Source: Streptococcus sp. oral taxon 431
Lineage (GTDB): Bacteria; Bacillota; Bacilli; Lactobacillales; Streptococcaceae
Reading direction: 5' to 3'
Length of the DNA: 64,000 bases
Assembly (NCBI RefSeq): GCF_001553685.1
Contig: NZ_CP014264.1
Span: 1,310,001 to 1,374,000 of the forward strand
The first letter of the stretch is position 1. Every line of letters starts with the position of its first letter. The position numbers and the translations under genes were made by a program. This document shows positions 10,751 to 20,177 of this stretch, in pieces. Under the pieces are notes generated by a model. The model did no database searches. It was given only the letters and a program-made list of their open reading frames with translations, and was not told where the DNA came from.

Positions 10751-11344
10751 CTAATCCTGCCAGTAGGCTGGTCGTTGTTTTTCATAGGCAGCAATCAAAT
10801 CTTCGTACTGCATGGTAATACCGATATCATCCAAACCATTTAAGAGTTTGTGTTTCCATTCACTATCTATTTCAAAAGTGAATTCTCCAATTGGTGAGAT
10901 GATTTTTTGTTGTTCCAAGTCAACCGTCACTTGGTCAGTTGGTTGGAGCTGGGCGAGTTTTTCTCTAACTTCCCTAGGTTGAACGATTGGTAACATGCCA
11001 TTATTGAGTTCATTATTGTAATGAATATCCCCGAAAGATCCTGCAATCACGACCTTAAAACCATAGTCAGCCAATGCCCAAGCTGCGTGTTCTCTCGAAG
11101 AACCTGCGCCAAAGTTATCCCCTGTGATGAGAATACTCGCCTTGCGGTATTCTGGTCGGTTAAAGACAAAGTCTGGATCCTCAGTGTACTTATCGTCCAG
11201 ATAACGCCAAGCATACATGAGATATTTACCAAAACCTTTCTTGTCAATCAATTTCAGAAACTGCTTGGGTAGGATTTGGTCGGTATCAATATTATCATTC
11301 ATAAGAGGAACGGTCGTTCCCGTATAAACTGTAAATTTATCCAT
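10751..11344 (-). CDS. leuD: 3-isopropylmalate dehydratase small subunit LeuD
   Basis: The small subunit of isopropylmalate isomerase, which with LeuC converts 2-isopropylmalate to 3-isopropylmalate in leucine synthesis. The 197 residues include [15 protein letters not shown] (17-31) and the swivel-domain motif [17 protein letters not shown], both diagnostic. Length is standard. It starts 9 bases after the leuC stop, within leuA-leuB-DUF1294-leuC-leuD. Confidence 0.96.
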   Translation of the reverse strand: MDKFTVYTGTTVPLMNDNIDTDQILPKQFLKLIDKKGFGKYLMYAWRYLDDKYTEDPDFVFNRPEYRKASILITGDNFGAGSSREHAAWALADYGFKVVIAGSFGDIHYNNELNNGMLPIVQPREVREKLAQLQPTDQVTVDLEQQKIISPIGEFTFEIDSEWKHKLLNGLDDIGITMQYEDLIAAYEKQRPAYWQD

Positions 11345-11353
11345 ATCCTCTCC

Positions 11354-12736
11354 TTACTGGGCTTCTGGCATTTGTCGAACATCTACGAAGCGCCCTGCAA
11401 TAGCTGCTGCTGCTGCCATTGCTGGACTGCAGAGGTGTGTTTTAGCACCAAAACCTTGTCTGTCTTCAAAGTTGCGGTTACTGGTTGAGGCACAGTGCAC
11501 GCCATCAGGGACCTTGTCGGGATTCATTCCTAGGCACATGGAGCAACCTGGGTCTTTCCACTCAAAACCAGCATCCAGAAATACCTTGTCCAAGCCTAAC
11601 TTCTCAGCCGCTCGTTTCACAGGACGAGAGCCTGGCACTACGATTGCTGTTAGATTGGGAGCAATCTTCTTCCCTTTGACAAATCGCGCAGCCAGTTGCA
11701 AGTCACTGAGACGAGCATTGGTACAAGAACCGATAAAAATATAGCCTAGTTCAATGTCCGCTGGCTTTTGACCAGGCTCCAAGTTCATGTAATGATAAGC
11801 ACGTTCATCATTCATATCCTTAATTTCTGGGAAGCTACTGTCAAATTCAACCCCCATAGCAGGATTGGTTCCCCAAGTCACCATAGGAGCCAATTCAGAG
11901 ACATCCATTCGGATAACCTTGTCATAAACGGCATCGTCGTCGCTAACAAGCCTTTTCCAATCAGCTACTGCTGCATCAAAATCTTTAGGTACACACTCTC
12001 GTCCCTTTAAATAGTCAAAAGTGGTCTGATCTGGATTCATGATTCCCATCTTAGAGCCAAATTCAATGGACATATTGCAGATGGTCATTCGCTCTTCCAT
12101 GCTCAGTGCATCAATAGCCTGACCTCGATACTCCACCACGTAGCCAACACCACAAGCAACACCGTACTTGGCAATCAAGGCTAAAATAAAATCTTTGGAA
12201 TAGACTCCTTTTTTAGGGAGACCAGTAAATTCCACCAACATTTTCTTGGGTTTAACTTGCCAAATGGTTTGAGTAGCAAAGACATGTTCGACCTCACTGG
12301 TTCCAATACCGAAGGCAATCGCTCCAAAAGCTCCGTGAGTTGCAGTATGGCTATCACCACAGACGATAAATTTTCCTGGTTGTGTTCTTCCTGTTTCTGG
12401 ACCAACCATATGAACGATACCTTGTTTTTCTGAACCGTGGGCAGCATGTTCAATTCCAAACTCCTCAACATTTTCAGCTAACTTATCAATCTGTGCTTTG
12501 GAGATTACATCTCGAATATCGTATATATTGACCGTCGGGACATTGTGGTCAAAGGTCCCAAATGTTAAATCTGGTCGTCTCAATCTACGTCCTGCATCTC
12601 GCAATCCTTGAAAAGCTTGAGGACTGGTCACCTCGTGAATATAGTGCTGATCTACATACATGAGTTGAGGCTGCCCTTCTTCTCCTGTAATCACATGGAG
12701 GTCCCATAATTTATCAAAAATTGATTTTCCTGCCAT
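11354..12736 (-). CDS. leuC: 3-isopropylmalate dehydratase large subunit LeuC
   Basis: The aconitase-family catalytic subunit carrying a [4Fe-4S] cluster. The 460 residues show the cluster ligands in [14 protein letters not shown] and [13 protein letters not shown], plus the substrate-binding [13 protein letters not shown]. It begins [16 protein letters not shown], as in other streptococci. It lies 3 bases downstream of the small DUF1294 gene and directly upstream of leuD, with which it forms the heterodimer. Confidence 0.97.
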   Translation of the reverse strand: MAGKSIFDKLWDLHVITGEEGQPQLMYVDQHYIHEVTSPQAFQGLRDAGRRLRRPDLTFGTFDHNVPTVNIYDIRDVISKAQIDKLAENVEEFGIEHAAHGSEKQGIVHMVGPETGRTQPGKFIVCGDSHTATHGAFGAIAFGIGTSEVEHVFATQTIWQVKPKKMLVEFTGLPKKGVYSKDFILALIAKYGVACGVGYVVEYRGQAIDALSMEERMTICNMSIEFGSKMGIMNPDQTTFDYLKGRECVPKDFDAAVADWKRLVSDDDAVYDKVIRMDVSELAPMVTWGTNPAMGVEFDSSFPEIKDMNDERAYHYMNLEPGQKPADIELGYIFIGSCTNARLSDLQLAARFVKGKKIAPNLTAIVVPGSRPVKRAAEKLGLDKVFLDAGFEWKDPGCSMCLGMNPDKVPDGVHCASTSNRNFEDRQGFGAKTHLCSPAMAAAAAIAGRFVDVRQMPEAQ

Positions 12737-12739
12737 CCA

Positions 12740-13009
12740 TTACCTCCAAATAAAATATAAGGCTACTAGCGTGGGCACCATTCCTATAAACCAAACTGTT
12801 TTAAAATACCATTTTCTAGTCTTGTGATGAAAAACGATTCCTGCTAGACAGGCACCAAAACCACCACAAGCAAAGGCTAAAATGAGTAAGATTTTCTCTG
12901 GGATGCGCCAAGCTCTTCTCCTTGCCTTAAATTTGTCAATGCCATATATCAAGAAAATGATGAGATTCCAAATCAGGAGGGCAAAAGTAATTCCTTCGTT
13001 TAGTTTCAT
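12740..13009 (-). CDS. DUF1294 small membrane protein within the leu operon
   Basis: An 89-residue hydrophobic protein with three predicted membrane segments. It has the DUF1294 signature IYGIDKFKARRRAWRIPEK followed by LLILAFACGGFGACLAG and a C-terminal tail FHHKTRKWYF. The function of the family is unknown. The start overlaps the leuB stop by 4 bases (ATGA), and leuC follows after 3 bases, so it is firmly embedded in the leucine operon and must be co-translated with it. Why a membrane protein sits here is not evident; involvement in branched-chain amino acid handling would be speculation. Confidence 0.85.
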   Translation of the reverse strand: MKLNEGITFALLIWNLIIFLIYGIDKFKARRRAWRIPEKILLILAFACGGFGACLAGIVFHHKTRKWYFKTVWFIGMVPTLVALYFIWR

Positions 13010-14043
13010 AGTCTTGCGATAATGGCTTCCGTCATTTCCTTGGTCGAAGCCTGTCCTCCTATATCTCTCGTTAAAATTCCTACTGCTAAAGTTTCTTCAA
13101 CAGCATCTTCGATACGCTTAGCATCCTCATATCGTCCAAAACTATCACGCAACATCATGGCAACTGATAAAATCATGGAAATAGGATTGGCAATGCCTTG
13201 TCCAGCAATATCAGGTGCCGAACCGTGAATCGGTTCATAGAGACTCGGACCATCTTCAGAGTGGCTGGCTGATGGCATAACCCCTAGTGTACCTGATAGA
13301 ACACTTGATTCATCAGATAAGATATCTCCGAAAAGATTCTCTGTCACAATAACATCAAATTTAGATGGATTTGTAATCATGAGCATGGCAGCTGAGTCGA
13401 CTAGCTGGTGCTCCAGGGTTACATCGGGAAAATCTTTCGCGACTTCTTCAGCCACTTTCCTCCAGAGTTTTGATGTTGCCAAAACATTTTGCTTATCAAT
13501 ACTGGTAAGGATTTTTCTCCGACTTCTTGCAATTTCAAAAGCCTTACGAATAATCCGTTCTACTTCCTCATAGCTATAATCGTTGATATCACGCGCTTTT
13601 TTTTCTTCAAGGATATGATCACCAAAGTAAATTCCACCTGTCAACTCACGTACTACTACAAAGTCAACACCAGTTATTCGTTCTGGCTTAAGAGGTGATA
13701 AGTGCTTGAGACTCTCAAAGATTTTAACCGGACGAATATTAGCATAGAGATTGAGTTCCTTTCGGAGAGCCAAAAGTCCTTGTTCAGGTCGAACTGGAGC
13801 ATCATCATACTGAGGACTACCGATAGCCGCTAGAAGAATGGCATCTGCTTCCCTAGTTGCCTTGAGGGTTTTATCAGGTAAGGGATGCCCTGCAGCATCA
13901 ATACCTGCACCTCCAAAGGGTCTTCTATCAATCTCATAGTCAAAGCCTGTTTTTTCAGCTAAAGCCTCCAGAACTTCTAACCCAGCTTCCATGATTTCTG
14001 GGCCAATACCATCACCTGCTAGGGCAACTATTTTCCTTGTCAT
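13006..14043 (-). CDS. leuB: 3-isopropylmalate dehydrogenase LeuB
   Basis: Oxidatively decarboxylates 3-isopropylmalate to 2-ketoisocaproate with NAD+. The 345 residues include the N-terminal GDGIGPEIM (10-18), RPVKIF, the catalytic region VVRELTGGIYFG, and the metal and NAD sites VTENLFGDILSDE and EPIHGSAPDIAG. Length is typical. It lies 11 bases downstream of leuA. Confidence 0.97.
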   Translation of the reverse strand: MTRKIVALAGDGIGPEIMEAGLEVLEALAEKTGFDYEIDRRPFGGAGIDAAGHPLPDKTLKATREADAILLAAIGSPQYDDAPVRPEQGLLALRKELNLYANIRPVKIFESLKHLSPLKPERITGVDFVVVRELTGGIYFGDHILEEKKARDINDYSYEEVERIIRKAFEIARSRRKILTSIDKQNVLATSKLWRKVAEEVAKDFPDVTLEHQLVDSAAMLMITNPSKFDVIVTENLFGDILSDESSVLSGTLGVMPSASHSEDGPSLYEPIHGSAPDIAGQGIANPISMILSVAMMLRDSFGRYEDAKRIEDAVEETLAVGILTRDIGGQASTKEMTEAIIARL

Positions 14044-14054
14044 AGCTTTCTCCT

Positions 14055-15617
14055 TTACACGCTAGGCATGTCTCGATAGGAAACTGTTGTTCCCATCTCG
14101 CCAGCATTCTCTTTTTGAACAAAGGTATTAGCATTGATATAAGCAATAGCCGAAGCCTTTAACACATCGAAATCAAGCCCAGCTGCGTTAAAGATAGTCT
14201 CTGTATCTCTGTTTTCAACAGTGACCAAGACCCGAGCTTGGGCATCAATTCCATCTGTCACAGCATCAATGGTATAGGACACCAAGCGGACGGATTGATT
14301 AAAGAACTTATCGATAGCGTTAAAGATTGCTTCAACGGAACCTTGCCCTGTCGCATTAAATTCGACCTTCTCACCATCCATATTTGCTAAACTAACAAGT
14401 GCTTCAATTGTGTTATCTGTATGGGTTTGAAGTTGCAAGTCATCAAAGTGGAAGCCTTCTGGATTTTCGACCATGGTTCCGGCTACCAGAGCTCGAATAT
14501 CAGCATCAGTGATTTCGTGCTTCTTATCTGCCAAGGCCTTGAACTTAGCAAAAAGTGGTTTGATATCTTCGTCTGTAAAATCTAGGGCTAAGTCTCTCAG
14601 TTTTTCTACAAAGGCATGACGACCAGACAATTTACCGAGCGGAAGACTATTACTCTTGACACCCACCAATTTAGGTGTGATGATTTCATAAGTAAGAGGA
14701 TTTTTAAGAACGCCATCTTGGTGAATACCCGATTCGTGAGAGAAGGCATTTCCTCCAACAACTGCCTTATTTTTAGGAACTGGAATTCCTGAGAAGCGAG
14801 AGACCATTTCGGACGTATTAATCGTTTCGTTTAGGACGATACTTGTCTCTGCTTGATAATAATCTTGGCGAATATTGAGGGCTACTGCTATTTCTTCTAA
14901 AGCAGCATTCCCAGCTCGTTCTCCAATACCGTTAATGGTTCCTTCAACACGCCCCGCACCATTTTTAACAGCAGCAAGGCTATTTGCAACTGCCATTCCA
15001 AGGTCATCGTGACAGTGAGGCGAATAGATAATCTGACGGTCGGTTTTAACATTGTCAATCAGATACTTGAAGATATTCCCATATTCCTCTGGCGTGGTAA
15101 AACCAACCGTGTCAGGAATATTGATATAGGTTGCCCCTGCGTCTACCGCTGTTTGAATGACTTGAAGGAGAAAGTCTAGCTCAGTTCTAGTCGCATCTTC
15201 AGGAGAGAATTCTACCACTTCAAATTTACAACGTGCATAGGAAACATGCTCTTTAATAGTTTCCAAAATTTCCTCTTTGCTTTTATTCAACTTAAATTCA
15301 CGATGGATAGGACTAGTAGCGATAAAAACATGGATTTGTGGATACTTAGCATCCTTAAGTGCTTCATAACAAGCGTCAATATCTGATTTAACAGAGCGAG
15401 CTAAACCAGTCACCGCTGTTTTCTTCAAGACTTTTGCAATTTCCTGAACTGCAGTAAATGAGTCAGGACTAGCTGCTGGAAAACCAGCTTCAATTGCCGA
15501 AATTCCCCATTTTTCCAGTTGTCTTGCAATGGCAATCTTTTCCTTAATAGAAAAATTAACACCTGGTGTCTGCTCACCATCTCGAAGGCTAGTATCTAGA
15601 AATTCAACTGTTCTCAT
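14055..15617 (-). CDS. leuA: 2-isopropylmalate synthase LeuA
   Basis: The committed enzyme of leucine synthesis, condensing acetyl-CoA with 2-ketoisovalerate. The 520 residues contain the HMGL-like TIM barrel with FLDTSLRDGEQTPGVNFS near the N-terminus and the metal-binding HCHDDLGMAVANSL. The C-terminal regulatory domain (about 390-520) binds leucine for feedback inhibition. It is the first structural gene of the operon, placed behind a leader peptide and attenuator, so it is controlled by both leucyl-tRNA charging and feedback. Confidence 0.97.
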   Translation of the reverse strand: MRTVEFLDTSLRDGEQTPGVNFSIKEKIAIARQLEKWGISAIEAGFPAASPDSFTAVQEIAKVLKKTAVTGLARSVKSDIDACYEALKDAKYPQIHVFIATSPIHREFKLNKSKEEILETIKEHVSYARCKFEVVEFSPEDATRTELDFLLQVIQTAVDAGATYINIPDTVGFTTPEEYGNIFKYLIDNVKTDRQIIYSPHCHDDLGMAVANSLAAVKNGAGRVEGTINGIGERAGNAALEEIAVALNIRQDYYQAETSIVLNETINTSEMVSRFSGIPVPKNKAVVGGNAFSHESGIHQDGVLKNPLTYEIITPKLVGVKSNSLPLGKLSGRHAFVEKLRDLALDFTDEDIKPLFAKFKALADKKHEITDADIRALVAGTMVENPEGFHFDDLQLQTHTDNTIEALVSLANMDGEKVEFNATGQGSVEAIFNAIDKFFNQSVRLVSYTIDAVTDGIDAQARVLVTVENRDTETIFNAAGLDFDVLKASAIAYINANTFVQKENAGEMGTTVSYRDMPSV

Positions 15618-15646
15618 AAGATTTCCCCTTTTCTAAATTTGGTTTT

Positions 15647-15728
15647 AAAAAAACATCTCGCTCGGAGTTCCAAGCGAGATGTTGATTTACTCCCGCTTGG
15701 TAAGCCAAACAGGACTAATGCTTTTGCA
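15647..15728 (-). promoter_or_regulatory. leu operon attenuator (antiterminator/terminator)
   Basis: The terminator is a 10-bp stem ACATCTCGCT/AGCGAGATGT (15653-15682) followed by T7. Upstream CCAAGCGGG can pair instead with CTCGCTTGG, which contains the 5' arm of the terminator; that is the antiterminator. TACTC in the end of the leader peptide gene can pair with GAGTA next to the antiterminator arm, serving as protector. A ribosome stalled on the Leu codons would free the antiterminator. Confidence 0.85.
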
Positions 15729-15782
15729 CTAGCCCGAGTACCTCAACAACAAAGCAAATTGATTAAACTTAGCTGCTTTCAT
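15729..15782 (-). CDS. leuL: leu leader peptide
   Basis: A 17-residue ORF, MKAAKFNQFALLLRYSG, with three consecutive leucine codons (TTG TTG TTG) at positions 11-13. AAGGAG lies 10 bases before the ATG. It sits between the leu promoter and the attenuator hairpin, so translation of its Leu run should report charged tRNA-Leu levels. All three codons are TTG, the codon read by a less abundant tRNA in many bacteria. The hydrophobic peptide itself probably has no function beyond being translated. Confidence 0.85.
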   Translation of the reverse strand: MKAAKFNQFALLLRYSG

Positions 15783-15818
15783 GTTTGACTTTCTCCTTCG
15801 TTTGATATCTTGTTTAGT

Positions 15819-15847
15819 ATTTTAGCATAGGAAAAAACACATGTCAA
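15819..15847 (-). promoter_or_regulatory. leu operon promoter
   Basis: Consensus TTGACA (15842-15847), a 17-base spacer ending in TGC, and TAAAAT (15819-15824), an extended -10. It lies about 37 bases upstream of the leader peptide start. Confidence 0.85.
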
Positions 15848-15931
15848 GAAAAAATCCAATATTTTCTGAAAATTTCTTCAGTAAAGAATATTTTGCTAAT
15901 TGAAAGTATTTGAAAAATCAAGTAAATCTAA

Positions 15932-16588
15932 TTACTTTTTCAAGGTCAAGTTCCAACTTTTTTCGATCAATTCTAGCAGCTCTTCATCTGCTAAACTGTC
16001 ATCAAGTGGCACACTTATCCAGTAGCGCTTATTCATATGAAAGGCTGGATAAATCCCTTTTTTTACCAACAAATCAGATACTTGATCATGTTTGAGATTG
16101 ACTGCTTCCACTAGTCCTTCTCTGCCCTTTTCAAGCTTATCCCAAGAGATTCTCATCAAAACAGCATACCACTTTTGATTGCCCTCATGGCGCAGAATTG
16201 CAGTATCAGGGGATTTCTCCCATAGATATTCCAATTGATTTCCATACTTTTCTTGAACAACTGCCATAATTCTCTTGGTCTGTGGGCAGATAAAATCCCG
16301 CACCTCAAAACAAGACTTTCGGATTTCATAAAGAACTTCTAAACAAGCCTCTCGAACAGTTCCAACAAAAGTACCTCTCATACTGGCCATATGAACTTGA
16401 GGATAAAGATCGCCAGTTTCTTGGTCATAAACTTGAAAACTTAAGTCTCCATCCTCAACTGTAACTATCATGAGAAAATCTCCGTGCAAGATAGTCGAAC
16501 TATGGTTCCATACGCCTTGATTTTCTTCAAATCCATACTCTTTAGCCTTTTTACTATTAAACTGATAAGCTTTAAAAATTTCAAACAT
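15932..16588 (-). CDS. MmcQ/YjbR-family protein
   Basis: A 218-residue soluble protein. The C-terminal half (about 105-215) has the MmcQ/YjbR fold features: LEYLWEKSPDTAILRHEGNQ, a KWYAVLMRIS strand, and YPAFHMNKRYWISVPLD near the end, where the family has a conserved xxNKxxWxxV motif. The family is described as DNA-binding-like, but its physiological role is unknown. The N-terminal 100 residues are an extra domain common in streptococcal members. It lies 43 bases downstream of cutC on the same strand, with a small hairpin in between. Confidence 0.75.
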   Translation of the reverse strand: MFEIFKAYQFNSKKAKEYGFEENQGVWNHSSTILHGDFLMIVTVEDGDLSFQVYDQETGDLYPQVHMASMRGTFVGTVREACLEVLYEIRKSCFEVRDFICPQTKRIMAVVQEKYGNQLEYLWEKSPDTAILRHEGNQKWYAVLMRISWDKLEKGREGLVEAVNLKHDQVSDLLVKKGIYPAFHMNKRYWISVPLDDSLADEELLELIEKSWNLTLKK

Positions 16589-16631
16589 AAGCGAAAACTG
16601 CTACCAAAAGCTAGCAGTTCCTTTCTATTTT

Positions 16632-17264
16632 TTAAAAGACAACCTTAGTTCCATGTAATTGTGTCACACCCAGTTGGTCAATGAAGATCTGACGGTTGTC
16701 CATGTCAATCCCTCCACCAGGTAAAATTTCAATTTTTCCTGCAGCGTGTTCTAAAATTTTGTGATAGTGAGCAAAGCGTTTCTCTAACGAGTCGCCAGAT
16801 ACACCAGCACGAGTCAGAATGCGTGTCACTCCAGCTTGGCTGAGCCAATCAATAGCTTCTAACTGCTCCTGTTCACTCAATTCATCAAATGCCATATGGA
16901 AAACAATTTCCATACCTTTAGATGCAGCAATCAATTTTTCAAGATTGGCCTTGTCCAACTTCTTATCAGCAGTCAATGCACCAAAGACAACGCCTTGGCT
17001 TCCTGCTTGAGCAGTTAGAGCGATGTCTTCAAGCATGATGGCAATTTCTAGATCATTGTAAACAAAGTCACCACCACGTGGACGAATCATAGTCATAATG
17101 GTCGTATCGTAGTCGGCCGCCAGCTTCACAGCTGCCTTGGTTACTCCGTAGCTTGGAGTTGTTCCACCAACTGCTAGATTGTCACAAAGCTCGATGCGAC
17201 GAGCTCCTGCCTGCATAGCTTTTTGAAGCAAGGTTACATTTTCAGCACAAAATTCGTAAATCAT
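16632..17264 (-). CDS. cutC: CutC family protein
   Basis: A 210-residue TIM-barrel protein of the CutC family, historically linked to copper homeostasis, although the biochemical activity is uncertain. Family segments are ARRIELCDNLAVGGTTPS (22-39), TMIRPRGGDFVYND, the HMAFDE segment, RILTRAGVSGDS and EILPGGGIDMDN. Length is slightly short compared with enterobacterial CutC (about 248) but normal for streptococci. Confidence 0.9.
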   Translation of the reverse strand: MIYEFCAENVTLLQKAMQAGARRIELCDNLAVGGTTPSYGVTKAAVKLAADYDTTIMTMIRPRGGDFVYNDLEIAIMLEDIALTAQAGSQGVVFGALTADKKLDKANLEKLIAASKGMEIVFHMAFDELSEQEQLEAIDWLSQAGVTRILTRAGVSGDSLEKRFAHYHKILEHAAGKIEILPGGGIDMDNRQIFIDQLGVTQLHGTKVVF

Positions 17265-17357
17265 TCGATTCTCCTTGAAGATTACTTTAAATTTATTATA
17301 TCATACTATTTCGAATATGTTTTTGTTTTTATCAAGGAAAATCGTTACTTATTAAAG

Positions 17358-17717
17358 CTATTCTTTATCAGGAATCACCTTAAAAAGATAGTAGGTAATA
17401 AAGATGGTTAAACATCCCAAACCAATTTTGACTGGTAAAAGAGGCGCAAAATAAATGGAAATTCCCATCAAGATATAAATCGATACAATAATTTTTTTCT
17501 TACGTTCACGCGCAATAGACTTGGTCTCACGAAAGTCCGCTACGTAAGTCTGATAAAGTTTGGTATGATAAAGCCAATCTTCAAAACGCTTGGAACTTCT
17601 CGAAAAACAAGCAATAGACAACAAAAGAAAAGGAGTCGTGGGCAACAAGGGCAAGACAACTCCAACAATAGCCAGAGCTAATGACAGAAATCCAATAATC
17701 AGATAGATAATACGCAT
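17358..17717 (-). CDS. YbaN family (DUF454) membrane protein
   Basis: A 119-residue inner-membrane protein with three hydrophobic segments. The DUF454 core is visible as GVVLPLLPTTPFLLLSIACFSRSS (about 20-43, a proline-rich loop leading into a conserved helix) followed by FEDWLYHTKLYQTYVADF. Function is unknown. It stands alone between the BOX element and cutC. Confidence 0.85.
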   Translation of the reverse strand: MRIIYLIIGFLSLALAIVGVVLPLLPTTPFLLLSIACFSRSSKRFEDWLYHTKLYQTYVADFRETKSIARERKKKIIVSIYILMGISIYFAPLLPVKIGLGCLTIFITYYLFKVIPDKE

Positions 17718-17732
17718 AACTTCTCCTAGTTA

Positions 17733-17882
17733 ATACTCTTCGAAAATCTCTTCAAACCACGTCAGCGTCGCCTTACCGTATATATGTTACTGACTTCGTC
17801 AGTTCTATCTACAGCCTCAAAGCAGTGCTTTGAGCAGCCTGCGGCTAGCTTCCTAGTTTGCTCTTTGATTTTCATTGAGTAT
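17733..17882 (+). repeat. BOX element (boxA-boxB-boxC type)
   Basis: ATACTCTTCGAAAATCTC at 17733 starts a boxA module that includes CGTCAGCGTCGCCTTACCGT, the site matched by the classical BOX-PCR primer. The distal end (CTTTGATTTTCATTGAGTAT) closes a roughly 150-base element. Such repeats are dispersed in S. pneumoniae and S. mitis genomes. It lies between divergently read neighbours topA (3' end) and the DUF454 gene. Confidence 0.85.
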
Positions 17883-17936
17883 AAAATAATCTTCTTCTAG
17901 TTTCCCACAAAGTAAGGAATTTTGTCAAGCCTTTAC

Positions 17937-17970
17937 TAAAAAGAGCCTGAAATTTACTTTCAGGACTCAT
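17937..17970 (-). terminator. Intrinsic terminator of topA
   Basis: GAGTCCTGAAA pairs with TTTCAGG-CTC on the minus strand, followed by T5, immediately after the topA stop. Confidence 0.8.
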
Positions 17971-17971
17971 T

Positions 17972-20059
17972 TTATTTGATTTTTTCTTCTTCGTAATCAC
18001 CATTGCTACAAACGATCTGCTTCCCGCCACCACGGACTTTTTTCTCCATGAGGAAGTTACCACATTTTGGACAATCTCGGCCAACAGGCTTGTCCCAAGA
18101 AGTAAATTCACATTCTGGATAGCGATTGCAACCATAGAAGATACGATTACGCTTGGTTTTTCGTTCAATAATTTGACCTTGATGACAGCTTGGACACTCA
18201 ACACCAATTTCTTTCACGATAGCCTGTGTATGACGGCAATCTGGGAAATTGCTACAAGCATAGAACTTACCAAAACGACCAAGTTTAATGACCATCGGAC
18301 TGCCACACTCTTCACAATCAAATCCTGCTGGCTCATCCTTAATTTGGATTTTTTCCATTTCCTCTTCGGCTTTGGCAACCTCTTTAGAGAAGGGTTTGTA
18401 AAATTCATCAATGACTCGTTGCCACTGCTCTTTTCCAACTTCGACATCATCCAGTTTACCTTCCATTTCAGCTGTAAAGGTCACATTGACGATATCTGGG
18501 AAGTATTCAACAATCAGTTTATTGACAATTTCTCCCAATTCTGTCGGTTCAAAACGCTTGGCTGCCAAACGCACATAATAGCGCTTTTGAATGGTTTCAA
18601 TAGTGGGTGCATAAGTTGATGGGCGACCGACTCCGTTTTCTTCCAAAGTTTTAATCAGTGTCGCTTCCGAATAACGTGCTGGCGGTTGAGTGAAGTGTTG
18701 CTCAGGCTTACTATTGACCTGCTTGACGACATCACCAACTACCATATCCGGCAACATCTTATTCTTATCTGAATCATTGTAAATGGCCAAGTAACCGTCA
18801 AATTTGACCTGACTACCATTCGCTGCAAACTGAACTCCATTTTGAGAGAGCTTCACAGCCATGGTATCAAAGATAGCACCAGTCATCTGACTCGCTACAA
18901 AGCGATTCCAGATAAGGGTATAAAGCTTAAGTTGGTCTTTATCCAAATACTTAGCAATTTTTTCTGGCGTGTTAAAGACACTTGATGGGCGGATAGCCTC
19001 ATGGGCATCCTGTGCACCAGTCGCATTCTTTACCTTGCTACCATGCTTAGAATACTTACTGCCAAAACGTTCGTTAATGTAGTTTGCAGCTTCATTTTGA
19101 GCAACTGGACTGATACGAGTCGAGTCTGTACGCATATAGGTGATCAAACCTTGGACGCCCGTACCAATATTAATCCCTTCATAGAGTTGCTGGGCAACCA
19201 TCATGGTCTTTCGAGTACGGAAATTGATTTTATTAGCTGCATCCATCTGCATAGTTGAGGTAGTATAAGGGAGTGGAGCGTTACGCTTGCGTTCTTTTTT
19301 ATCTACCTGATCAACTGTAAAGTCTTTGCTGGATAGATGAGACAAGACTTCTTTGACCTCTTCATTGCTTGTCAATTTCATCTTCTTGCCATTCATTCCA
19401 TAGAAGGATGCTTGGAATTGCTTAGTTCCCTTTTTGAAGACTCCATCAATAGTCCAATATTCTTCTGGTTGAAATGCATTAATCTCATTTTCACGGTCAA
19501 TGATTAACTTGAGAGCAACAGACTGAACACGGCCAGCTGACAAGCCCTTTTTGACCTTTTTCCATAAAATTGGTGAAATAGAATAACCTACTAATCGGTC
19601 CAAGACACGACGGGCTTGTTGGGCATCCACCAAATCCATGTCAATCTTACGAGGTTCTTTAAAGGCATTTTTTACCGCATCCTTAGTAATCTCGTTGAAA
19701 ACAACACGGTTAGCATCATTTTCATCTAGATTAAGAATATGAGCTAAATGCCAAGAAATTGCTTCTCCTTCGCGGTCCGGGTCACTTGCGAGAAAGACTT
19801 TATTGGCTTTTTTAGCCTCTTTTTTCAAGTCATTGATCAGAGGACCTTTCCCACGAATATTGATATATTGGGGTTCATAATTATTTTCTACATCGACTGA
19901 CATACTGGATTTTTTCAAATCACGAATATGACCAACACTGGCTAAAACCTTATAATTTCTACCCAGGTATTTCTCAATCGTTTTAGCCTTTGCAGGCGAC
20001 TCCACGATTACTAGATTTTTTTTAACTGTTGATTTTTTTTTCTTTGTTGCCGTAGCCAC
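17972..20059 (-). CDS. topA: DNA topoisomerase I TopA
   Basis: A type IA topoisomerase that relaxes negative supercoils. The 695 residues carry the Toprim motifs [17 protein letters not shown] and [15 protein letters not shown], and the catalytic tyrosine in [10 protein letters not shown]. The C-terminus has zinc-ribbon modules CEECG...CSNFPDC and CPSCH...CNRYPEC, and a third that starts CPKCG. I chose the GTG start because AAGGTG lies 7 bases upstream and family proteins begin [10 protein letters not shown]; the upstream TTG has no ribosome site. The third zinc ribbon ends CSNGDYEEE and lacks its fourth cysteine. Confidence 0.96.
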   Translation of the reverse strand: MATATKKKKSTVKKNLVIVESPAKAKTIEKYLGRNYKVLASVGHIRDLKKSSMSVDVENNYEPQYINIRGKGPLINDLKKEAKKANKVFLASDPDREGEAISWHLAHILNLDENDANRVVFNEITKDAVKNAFKEPRKIDMDLVDAQQARRVLDRLVGYSISPILWKKVKKGLSAGRVQSVALKLIIDRENEINAFQPEEYWTIDGVFKKGTKQFQASFYGMNGKKMKLTSNEEVKEVLSHLSSKDFTVDQVDKKERKRNAPLPYTTSTMQMDAANKINFRTRKTMMVAQQLYEGINIGTGVQGLITYMRTDSTRISPVAQNEAANYINERFGSKYSKHGSKVKNATGAQDAHEAIRPSSVFNTPEKIAKYLDKDQLKLYTLIWNRFVASQMTGAIFDTMAVKLSQNGVQFAANGSQVKFDGYLAIYNDSDKNKMLPDMVVGDVVKQVNSKPEQHFTQPPARYSEATLIKTLEENGVGRPSTYAPTIETIQKRYYVRLAAKRFEPTELGEIVNKLIVEYFPDIVNVTFTAEMEGKLDDVEVGKEQWQRVIDEFYKPFSKEVAKAEEEMEKIQIKDEPAGFDCEECGSPMVIKLGRFGKFYACSNFPDCRHTQAIVKEIGVECPSCHQGQIIERKTKRNRIFYGCNRYPECEFTSWDKPVGRDCPKCGNFLMEKKVRGGGKQIVCSNGDYEEEKIK

Positions 20060-20094
20060 AGTATCACACCTTTTCAAAGTAATAAACTTTATAA

Positions 20095-20123
20095 AGTGTA
20101 AACCATTTTTAAAAACCTGTCAA
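20095..20123 (-). promoter_or_regulatory. topA promoter
   Basis: TTGACA (20118-20123), a 17-base spacer, and TACACT (20095-20100), 35 bases before the GTG start. Confidence 0.8.
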
Positions 20124-20177
20124 GACTTAACTCTTATATATAGAATAAAAGTTTAACCGATAGAAACTTACTAGTTC

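Noticed and set aside
16589..16631. Hairpin AACTGCTA/TAGCAGTT between cutC and the MmcQ-like gene as a terminator
   Set aside because: It lacks a proper T-tract on the minus strand (TTTTCGC), so I do not call it a terminator.
17872..18450. Minus-strand frames of 78-111 codons overlapping the topA 3' end
   Set aside because: They are alternative frames of the topA zinc-ribbon coding sequence.
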